The notes under the pieces were generated by a model. That model was not told where the DNA came from. It saw only the letters and a list, made by a program, of their open reading frames with translations, and ran no database searches. Positions 39,547 to 46,696 of a DNA stretch of 64,000 nucleotides are shown here, one piece after another. The first letter of the stretch is position 1, and every line of letters begins with the position of its first letter. The position numbers and the translations under genes were made by a program. Source of the DNA: a virus; IMG/VR virus record IMGVR_UViG_3300036823_000120, positions 1-64,000 of that record. The stretch is one strand, 5' to 3'.

Positions 39547-42500
39547 TCAACTAATCGGCATTTCACAGACTTCGCCTTCACAAAACTTCGTATCAATTCC
39601 GTCTGAGCCACAAAAGCCTGACCAATCAATTTTTTGTATGGCCGCTAATCTAGCTTTGTACTCTTCTTCAGATATACCTTCCTCTGGCATTTGTTCATAT
39701 ACACCTTTTGGTGTATGAGGTAATAATGAACAAGCTTTAATTAGTGGAGCAAAAGCTGATAAGACTTTTTCAAGAATATCCTCCTCGTGATTAGGATCAA
39801 ACTTATAGACTCTCATTTCCGTAGTTTTAGTCCAATAGTTTTCACGGAACGTGACTTTGATTGAATTATTTTCAAAGTCAGCTTGTCCAGCAGCAATATT
39901 GGTCCAAGGATATTCATCTTTAAAGTATTCAATCAATTCTTTGACAAATTGGCCTTCTTTCCTAATATGCATGATAAGCTTCCACTTAGGCCGGAAATAT
40001 AGTGTATTAGAAACACTATTATCTGCCCATTCTCTCTGAACTGTGGCAAGATTAACCGCTTGCTCCCAGAGACTTATCGTATCTGCTGGAGGCGTTGGTC
40101 CTTGAAGAGTGGGATATTCATAAATTAGAGTTCCATTTGGATCAGTTACATCTGGTTCATATGGGATACATGCTTTATCAAGGATTGGACACATAGGATG
40201 GTTACGTGCAACACGAGTGCGACGCAACGTGTAATCGAATGTTGGATAACCAATACCAGCCGTTCTTCCTGCAAGCTTTGGAGTAGTACCCATTTAATCC
40301 CATAATTTTCATTATAGGCTGGACTATATCTTTATCTTTTCTAATTCACTATGACGATATCTAAAACATGAAGCATATTTTTCTACAAAACGATTATATT
40401 TTTTCTTTCCACAAATAGTTAGACGCCAAAAACTTTGGTGTTTTTCTGTAACATCAAACTTATGAATATGTGGATTAATCCAATCTTGTTGTAAAATATA
40501 TTGAGCTTTACAAATAATACTAAAATTAGTATTACATAGTTGAATTATAGGTGAAGTAGTCCAACTATGGTTAGTAAAGCTACCTTCTGCTTCATATATT
40601 CCAGCTAACCAATCTCGTGAATAAGAGTAAGATACCTCGCGTGTAGTCTCTGAGGATCGCCATTGATTGTGCTTTTCAACAATTTCTAATTCTTTGTCGT
40701 TATGCAGCGAGTATCTAGTTCTTTGCATTCGACTATTAACAAATTGTTGAAAACATTCTAATCTGACTTTATCACATTCAATGAGTGATTTAAAGTAATC
40801 TACAAATAAGCTTATAGCTACATTTGAACAAATACTTAAATCATAACAGTCAATTTTACCTGTTCTTATACTTTTAGTTTTAGAATAGTTAATAAGCTTT
40901 TGTTGTAAAATCTTTTCGCAAAGCTCAATAGCAATTTTATTAGTATTAGATATACTAATTTTTGGTTCAAAGAAAAAGCCTACATTATTGCCTCTTCTTT
41001 GTCTTTCTCTAAAACTAAAAGAACCCTCACCTTCAAAAAAGCCAGAAAACCAATGGATGTCCTGCGGGTTGTCCATTTTTATCTCTTGTTTTGTTACTTA
41101 TAAGTAACAAGAGGTCTTGGAGTTTCACGCATATAGCGAGGAGTACACTAATACATTTCTGTATTAGGCGGCAGTACATTTACCGGGTTTGCGACATTAT
41201 CCAAAAGTTTCGCTTTTGGGTCGGACTATATCACATTCCGCAAAGCATAAAAAATTTCATGCTGTCTTTTAGTATATGGCTCTTTGATATTTTGAAGCAA
41301 TCTAAGATTAACAAATTCTTTTAACAAAGAAGATTTTAATTTATACTTTTTTGTTTGGAATTCATTAATAATCTGAAAAAATCTTTGTACTCTTTTATAA
41401 CCATGAATAGTTATTACTTTATATGGACTATGTTTTAGTGGTATATAAGATGATATATGCCAACTAAGTCCTAAAGAATACAAAGTTTTCACTGTCTTGT
41501 CAATAATTTTAGTATTAGTAGAGCATACAGTTATTTCAGGATTATAATTGACTGTATTATTTCTACTCATATGACAAGAAATATGAAAACTACCTTCAGC
41601 TTCTAAAATACCAATAAGCCACCAAAAGTCTGCGGAACACTCGCATGTAGTCTCTGAGGACTCAAGATGAAATTGTCGGCAATAAAGTTTGGTCTTTAGT
41701 TCCTCTAAAAAACACAAACATTTAATTCTACCATTAATGGCTAGATCATATTCTCGTTTTCTTTTTCCTCTTTGAGTCGAAGAGATTGAAACAGATATAC
41801 CAAAAGAAGATATTATATCTTCACATTGATGTATTAGATCAATTTCAGTATTACTGATTCGTAATCTATTTTTATCAAAGGAACCTTCGCCATCAAGTAT
41901 GCCAACAAGCCAACTTGTTGCCTGCTGATTATCCATTTTAAGCCTTTATTACATAAGAAGTAGACTTAATTAAAAGAGGATTTTCCAGCAAATAGCGAGT
42001 TTCTCACTAATACATTACTGTATTAGGCCACCAATTTCTTAATGGTTGTCTTACGAATTGCTTCAGGAACACCAGCTTCAGCATTTGCTTCTTGATTGAT
42101 TTTTGTAACTTTCTCATATCCCTTTCTCATATAAGAAGTTACTTTATTCAATCCAACATCATATACCCAACCAGTCCAATCAATAATACCAATGCCAATT
42201 CTTCGGTTTCTAGCAACAACTCGATTTGTTTCCTCTCTATGAGTAGGAAGTAAGCTTACACTGCTACAATACATTGTAGCATACTCAACTGCTTCATACC
42301 ATTGTTGGACACCATTACAACGAGTTGGCAAAGTTTCTGAAACGTTGCACAATTCCTTATCTTCGAGTGGAATTTCTCCGCCGCTATTGTTACTCATGCT
42401 TAATACATGGGAGTGGTCATTTCTGCCACTCTCTGCATGTTACCATGCAGGCCGGACTATATCATCATCCTTGTAGGATGTCTCGCGTGTAGTCTCTGAG

Positions 42501-44124
42501 GTTCCAGATTATCGCTTAAGTTGACGTAACAAATGGTATGTTTGCAAGTCTAAAACTGCATCCATTTGACCATATAGTGTAGCAAGACGCTTTGTAACAT
42601 ACTCAAATAGAATTGTAGCTTCTTCATTTTTAGCTACGATATATTTGAGTAATATTTTCAAAGCTTTTTCAACACGCATCACACCATTTATTTCAACGCG
42701 CTTCGCAGCGCGTTGATTAGAGGCACGAGTTGCATCATAAATATGATATGCTAGTCCTAGCTTTTGCAGGATAAAACATATATTTTCTATGATGATTTTA
42801 TTTGTGTTGACAATTTTAATCCCTACATTGTAGGAACCTTTGCTACCTGGACTCATTGAAAAGCAACCTTCACCATCAAGAATACCACTTAACCAACCAA
42901 GCTCAAAATCTGTTACCTGCGGATTGTCCATTGCAATATACTTGGGATTTTTGCATTAGAAGCACCCAAGCCTTTAGGTACTTTCCAGCATATAGCGAGA
43001 TTGTTCACTGATATATTACTATATCAGGCCGCTAGGATTAACGGATTCAGTCCACTTGCCTTATCTTTTCTAACAGGAATTGGCTTACCAATTCGCCCAA
43101 AAGGAAAGTTTTTCAGGTTCAAGATTCCTGGCTCTCCTCTAACTGTTATACGCTTTGCTACTTCTCCTAACTGTTCAAAGTCTTCTGGATTATATAGAAC
43201 CGCTGTATTGTTAGACATCCAGCCCCATTCTTGGCGTTCAGGATTCATGTCATAGTCTTTAAGATTCATAAAAACAGGATCATGAATATCGCCCTTCATA
43301 AGTTCTGCACTACGTCTAACGTTACCAGCAACGACGCAAACTCCGAGTATATTACCTATGTCTGCTTTTAATCTGACTTCGTCAATTGATTCAGATTCAA
43401 AAAGCATTTCCATATTTTCGTGTAATCTTTTCAAAGGGACTGGGCCAGAAGCTTTTCCGCCAAACCCTTTAATTAGTAGACCTTCTTCACGAAGTTTGTC
43501 GTATTTGAAAATAGGCTTTCGTCTATTTGGCTGAGTATAAGCTTCGACAAGAAGCTTTACACTATCAGCCCAACCTTCTCGTGAATCTGGAATTTCAAAG
43601 ATATAAGTTCCAACAGGCTTATATCTAATTAATCCAGTTCGTTTTGGTTCAAATCCAACACCAACACCAAGCATCAAAGCATCCATCATCCAATTCAAAT
43701 CATTGGCGAGAGTATCATTATCGCCCAAAACGCAATATCCGCAATTGTTAAGAGCCATAGAGCCACGTTCATATATGAACGATGTACCCATAGCCCATAG
43801 ACCCCGACCACCAGGAAACCAATGCATATTGAACAAACTGATTGCCATTCTATAGGCATAAGCTTGCCAGTATTCTTCGTCCCATCTGATATAGTTTCGA
43901 GCATAAAAGTCTTTTCTAATCGAGAAAGTTCCATTAATTACCCTTGTTACAACATCAGCCCAATTTTCCTGTCCACCATTTGTTTTTATGCGACTATATG
44001 TCCTAAAGAAAACTAATTCACCATAGCCGTCATAACCAAAATCTGGCTTCATAAGCTGAAGTCTTGAAGCAAAATCAAGACTTAGTGAGAAGTGTTCATT
44101 TACATACTTAGTGGGGACCACCAT
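39547..44124 (-). CDS. nrdJ: Adenosylcobalamin-dependent (class II) ribonucleotide reductase, split by three group I introns
   Basis: Exons 44124-43041, 42381-42042, 41191-41182 (10 nt) and 40290-39547 join to 2178 nt, 725 aa, close to the 739 aa of Lactobacillus RTPR. Visible sites: NNCGYCVLG (first redox Cys), NPCGEIPLEDKELC (thiyl-radical Cys and partner; the Cys codon is split T/GC by intron 1), KTTIKPGGT (across introns 2 and 3) and the C-terminal FCEGEVCEM (reducing pair). It makes deoxynucleotides from ribonucleotides with B12. Start overlaps the upstream stop by 17 nt; a downstream start is possible. Confidence 0.9.
40291..41181 (-). ncRNA. Group I intron 3 (891 nt)
   Basis: Minus strand 41181 to 40291. 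The internal guide GCCG near the 5' end pairs with exon CGGT, ending in a U-G pair. P7 strands are CAGAGACTACA (about 40650, inside the ORF) and GATATAGTCC (about 40310); the last base is G. It encodes a LAGLIDADG protein. P2 hairpin CTAATAC/GTATTAG is shared with intron 2. Confidence 0.85.
40324..41076 (-). CDS. LAGLIDADG homing endonuclease of intron 3
   Basis: 250 aa with two motifs, WFSGFFEGEGSF (about residue 9) and WLAGIYEAEGSF (about 152), so a monomer that cuts the intronless RNR allele. The ORF begins at the ribozyme core (MDNPQ from GACAACCCGCAGG) and encodes the 5' P7 strand as SSETTRE. Confidence 0.9.
   Translation of the reverse strand: MDNPQDIHWFSGFFEGEGSFSFRERQRRGNNVGFFFEPKISISNTNKIAIELCEKILQQKLINYSKTKSIRTGKIDCYDLSICSNVAISLFVDYFKSLIECDKVRLECFQQFVNSRMQRTRYSLHNDKELEIVEKHNQWRSSETTREVSYSYSRDWLAGIYEAEGSFTNHSWTTSPIIQLCNTNFSIICKAQYILQQDWINPHIHKFDVTEKHQSFWRLTICGKKKYNRFVEKYASCFRYRHSELEKIKI
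41192..42041 (-). ncRNA. Group I intron 2 (850 nt)
   Basis: Minus strand 42041 to 41192. Guide GTGG pairs with exon CCAT (U-G at the splice site); terminal G before the micro-exon. P7 strands CAGAGACTACA (about 41655, inside the ORF) and GATATAGTCC (about 41228). P2 hairpin as in intron 3. Confidence 0.85.
41226..41936 (-). CDS. LAGLIDADG homing endonuclease of intron 2
   Basis: 236 aa with motifs WLVGILDGEGSF (about residue 9) and WLIGILEAEGSF (about 103). It starts MDNQQ on the ribozyme core sequence GATAATCAGCAGG and encodes P7 as SSETTCE. Paralogue of the intron 3 protein. Confidence 0.9.
   Translation of the reverse strand: MDNQQATSWLVGILDGEGSFDKNRLRISNTEIDLIHQCEDIISSFGISVSISSTQRGKRKREYDLAINGRIKCLCFLEELKTKLYCRQFHLESSETTCECSADFWWLIGILEAEGSFHISCHMSRNNTVNYNPEITVCSTNTKIIDKTVKTLYSLGLSWHISSYIPLKHSPYKVITIHGYKRVQRFFQIINEFQTKKYKLKSSLLKEFVNLRLLQNIKEPYTKRQHEIFYALRNVI
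42382..43040 (-). ncRNA. Group I intron 1 (659 nt)
   Basis: Minus strand 43040 to 42382. Guide GCGG pairs with exon CCGT; the last base G precedes GCGGAGAA. P7 strands are CAGAGACTACACGCGAG (about 42480-42498) and GATATAGTCC (about 42452). P2 CTGATATAG..ATATCAG. The ORF ends before P7, unlike introns 2 and 3. Confidence 0.9.
42509..42931 (-). CDS. Single-motif LAGLIDADG endonuclease of intron 1
   Basis: 140 aa with one motif, LGWLSGILDGEGCFSM (about residues 12-27), so probably a homodimer. Starts MDNPQ on core sequence GACAATCCGCAGG. Shorter than the proteins of introns 2 and 3 but with a related N-terminus. Confidence 0.85.
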   Translation of the reverse strand: MDNPQVTDFELGWLSGILDGEGCFSMSPGSKGSYNVGIKIVNTNKIIIENICFILQKLGLAYHIYDATRASNQRAAKRVEINGVMRVEKALKILLKYIVAKNEEATILFEYVTKRLATLYGQMDAVLDLQTYHLLRQLKR

Positions 44125-44542
44125 TTACTTTGTCCTCATGTATTATATACATATCTATAAGCTCATCAACAGTTTTGAACTCAACATTACTTTTCAAAGT
44201 CTGTGAACATCTGAACCTGTCTCCAACGCACATTGGCATACTACTATTGAAAAAAGATTCAGTAATAAGCGTATTATTAATAGTGAAGAGAGCAACACTT
44301 TTCAAGTGCAATGATTGAGAAGGTTGTAACTCTTCTGCAATGAATTCAAAGCCTCCTTTGATTTTATTAATGGCTTTGATACCAGGAGCTTGTATTAGTT
44401 CATTGGTACTAACTTCCCTATAAAATAGCTTATAAGGAAGAATCACACGTTGTGGCGAGTCTGTGAAACCCTTCACCAAGAAGTTCTGAGACGCAACAAT
44501 TCCAAGAACCGAGCCAAAGAAGCCTCGACGTGAAATGTTCAT
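44108..44542 (-). CDS. Hypothetical protein with Tat-like signal
   Basis: 144 aa. The N-terminus MNISRRGFFGSVLGIVASQN has the twin-arginine pattern SRRGFF before a hydrophobic stretch, so it may be exported folded. The mature part is beta-rich. Coupled with the RNR gene by overlap, which is probably positional only. Function unknown. Confidence 0.6.
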   Translation of the reverse strand: MNISRRGFFGSVLGIVASQNFLVKGFTDSPQRVILPYKLFYREVSTNELIQAPGIKAINKIKGGFEFIAEELQPSQSLHLKSVALFTINNTLITESFFNSSMPMCVGDRFRCSQTLKSNVEFKTVDELIDMYIIHEDKVNGGPH

Positions 44543-44826
44543 TATAATACCTTTTTGAAGCGAGGTATCTTCTTACCATCATTTTCAACAAACTCAAAGA
44601 ATATTGACCAAGGACGTACAAAGAGTTGATATGAGGAATATAATGCTTTGTACACTGCAACTTTCTCTTTTGTCTCTGTATCAATACCTTGGCCAATTAA
44701 TTGATAATCTTTACCATTTTTATAATGACGATATATACCAATTGATTTATAAGGATTATCTCGAATATCCATATGTTGGGCCATTAAAAACATCAATTCT
44801 TTTTCTGCCTTTTCCTCGTCGCTCAT
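44542..44826 (-). CDS. DUF1653-family protein
   Basis: 94 aa. Residues about 30-85 read YRHYKNGKDYQLIGQGID, then VAVYKALYSSYQLFVRPWSI and FFEFVENDGKKIPRF, which fits the DUF1653 layout (YRHYKG...VVYR-LYG...WVRP...F). Function unknown; small beta-barrel expected. It overlaps the upstream gene by 71 nt. Confidence 0.75.
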   Translation of the reverse strand: MSDEEKAEKELMFLMAQHMDIRDNPYKSIGIYRHYKNGKDYQLIGQGIDTETKEKVAVYKALYSSYQLFVRPWSIFFEFVENDGKKIPRFKKVL

Positions 44827-45274
44827 TCTTTTCTTCCTTTTTCTTACGAATTTTTTCGTTATGACGCTCCAAATTTAATTCAGAAATTCCGGCCCAAAAT
44901 TGTGCCCATTGAATTGATCGAGTAGTTGTTCGTGAACTTATTGTTCCAGGAAGTTCTGGCTTTTCAGCTAAAGCTAAATTGATTTTCTTTTCGTGTTCAA
45001 AAAATGTTAAAATTTCTTCTACGCAATTTGGAAAGCGTTTCACTGCATCAACAGTCATCATTTCATATGGATGAAGCTTTTCACCTGAATTTTGCATTTT
45101 AAAAATACGAGCAAGAATATCTTTTGTTTCAGACATTTCGCCAGTTAATGGACACTTAAGCAATGGAGCTTTTGGTTCATTTTTGATTAACTCATTTGGC
45201 CGATTACCAAGAATATCAAGCTTACCGAGATCTTTATCAATCTTATAGATCGGAGTAGAAAGAAATTGACTCAT
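44756..45274 (-). CDS. Hypothetical protein with basic C-terminus
   Basis: 172 aa from ATG 45274 (MSQFLSTPIYKIDKDLGKLD). The C-terminal 40 residues are strongly charged (NEKIRKKKEEKNERRGKGRK). The overlap of 71 nt with the next gene is large; the 3' end may be frame-shifted. Function unknown. Confidence 0.5.
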   Translation of the reverse strand: MSQFLSTPIYKIDKDLGKLDILGNRPNELIKNEPKAPLLKCPLTGEMSETKDILARIFKMQNSGEKLHPYEMMTVDAVKRFPNCVEEILTFFEHEKKINLALAEKPELPGTISSRTTTRSIQWAQFWAGISELNLERHNEKIRKKKEEKNERRGKGRKRIDVFNGPTYGYSR

Positions 45275-45309
45275 TTTAAGCTCCAAAGAATTAAAATAAA
45301 GTACACTCA

Positions 45310-45717
45310 CTATTTAGGCACAAGTTTTACTCCATTAACCCAGCAATAATATACTTCAAAATAATTTGCTGGCTTGTGTAATTTCATTAATTCTGTATCA
45401 TCATCTGACATAAGAATCCATATTCCAACACCAGCAGCTTTGAACTTAGGAAAGTCAATTTGTTGTGCTGGAGTAAAACTGAAAGCTAATGGATTTTTAA
45501 TCTCAATCATGCGTATACCATGATTGATATGTGCGGCAAATAAATCTGGAAAACCAGACTGAAAAGCATTTCCATGAGTAATTTTAACAAACCATCCACG
45601 AGATTCAAGTTTCGTTATTATCTTTCCCCGAATTATTGATTCCGGGCCGGATGCTGCCGTTGCCACTGGTTTGAGTGGCATCATTCCCCGAGTTGTGTCC
45701 CGCTTTCCTCTGGCCAT
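45310..45717 (-). CDS. VRR-NUC nuclease
   Basis: 135 aa. Pattern SGPESIIRGKIITKLESRGW, then GNAFQSGFPDLFAAH and IRMIEIKNP with FTPAQQIDFPKFKAAGVGIW: the PD-ExK core of VRR-NUC domains (catalytic D in GFPDL, E-x-K in IEIKNP). Stand-alone phage versions are thought to be Holliday-junction or flap nucleases. It sits near the polymerase. Confidence 0.85.
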   Translation of the reverse strand: MARGKRDTTRGMMPLKPVATAASGPESIIRGKIITKLESRGWFVKITHGNAFQSGFPDLFAAHINHGIRMIEIKNPLAFSFTPAQQIDFPKFKAAGVGIWILMSDDDTELMKLHKPANYFEVYYCWVNGVKLVPK

Positions 45718-45937
45718 ATTTTTCTCGAAGTTTGAATCTAGTAATATTGAGCATCTGAATCACAGATTTCAATAGCTCCTCTTGTTTTTCGTAATTTAAT
45801 TCATCTGCGGCTTTTTCAAGGTCTTCTTGCGCTCTTAATATCGTATACGTTGCATCAGCTTTTATTAGAAATGGCTTGAGTGCCGTTTGCCCCAAATGAC
45901 ATTCAGCTAACATTGTTTTCAACTGACTTAGTTTCAT
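45605..45937 (-). CDS. Hypothetical protein
   Basis: 110 aa (MKLSQLKTMLAECHLGQTAL). Helical N-terminal 75 residues; the Asn/Gly-rich tail overlaps the VRR-NUC start by 113 nt and may be non-native. Function unknown. Confidence 0.5.
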   Translation of the reverse strand: MKLSQLKTMLAECHLGQTALKPFLIKADATYTILRAQEDLEKAADELNYEKQEELLKSVIQMLNITRFKLREKYGQRKAGHNSGNDATQTSGNGSIRPGINNSGKDNNET

Positions 45938-46247
45938 TTCTTCTTACCTGAATAATTAAAATAAGCAAATCATCTTTTGATACACCAGTGTAATTTCTAA
46001 TTCCTAGTTGAGCAGCTAAAGCTCGTAGCTGACGAATAGTTTTATCGCAAACTTCATTACGAAGTACATTATCCATCCATTCTCTGACGTATTCAAGATC
46101 AGCATCTTGAATTGCTCGCTCTAAGCGGGGATTATTTGAATCCAATCTCAGACATTGAGTGAATGATACTGAGTGAACTATTCTCTCTAAAGCTCTAAGA
46201 TCATTGAATCTCGATCTTATTCGATATTGTACATCAGCTATATTCAT
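45903..46247 (-). CDS. SAP/Rho-N-like domain protein
   Basis: 114 aa. Near the C-terminus IRQLRALAAQLGIRNYTGVS then KDDLLILIIQ fits the SAP/Rho-N helix-extended-helix motif that binds nucleic acid. The N-terminal part is helical. Possibly a DNA-binding accessory protein of the polymerase cluster. Confidence 0.6.
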   Translation of the reverse strand: MNIADVQYRIRSRFNDLRALERIVHSVSFTQCLRLDSNNPRLERAIQDADLEYVREWMDNVLRNEVCDKTIRQLRALAAQLGIRNYTGVSKDDLLILIIQVRRNETKSVENNVS

Positions 46248-46696
46248 AGAGTGTTAATGCATGCATATGCTCCAAAGTGCTTAATAGCAGCTTCGTTATA
46301 AGCTTTTGCTGCATCCTCCTCTTTATCAAAGTAACCTAACCTCATAATTTTGTTATTAACAAAAATATAAGAATCCCATTTCCTATATAATTTGTTATAA
46401 CTTACTCCTTTATATTTGGAGCTACAGTGTGTTTGTCTTTTAGACTTATTCTTTTCATTGTCGCTTCGTGTTGCAGCTCGCAAATTAAATTTTTGATTAT
46501 TTAACTTATTACGATCAATATGATCTATAATTTGAAAATTTAATTTGACTGTTAAAAGCTTATGCATATAGGTATTATCGCCATTGTCTCTGGCATACCC
46601 ATTACATAAGTACCAAGTTCTTAAGGCAAAAAGAAGCCAATCTTCATCATCTACGAGTATAAGCAAATCTGAATTTATTAAGCTTATTGTCTTCAT
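46244..46696 (-). CDS. AP2/HNH homing endonuclease (intact copy)
   Basis: 150 aa. HNH at about residues 58-75 (IDHIDRNKLNNQKFNLRA), AP2 at about 90-145 (SSKYKGVSYNKLYRKWDS, AAKAYNEAAIKHFGAYACIN). Its start overlaps the polymerase stop (ATGA). Serves as the reference for the frameshifted copy at 24010-24469. Confidence 0.85.
   Translation of the reverse strand: MKTISLINSDLLILVDDEDWLLFALRTWYLCNGYARDNGDNTYMHKLLTVKLNFQIIDHIDRNKLNNQKFNLRAATRSDNEKNKSKRQTHCSSKYKGVSYNKLYRKWDSYIFVNNKIMRLGYFDKEEDAAKAYNEAAIKHFGAYACINTL

Noticed and set aside
39547-40293. Separate gene starting MGTTPKLAGRT
   Set aside because: The ATG is formed by intron 3 sequence; the rest is the C-terminal exon of the reductase with its redox Cys pair.
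42023-42397. Separate gene starting MSNNSGGEIPLED
   Set aside because: The ATG lies in intron 1; the segment is exon 2 of the reductase, confirmed by guide pairing and frame.
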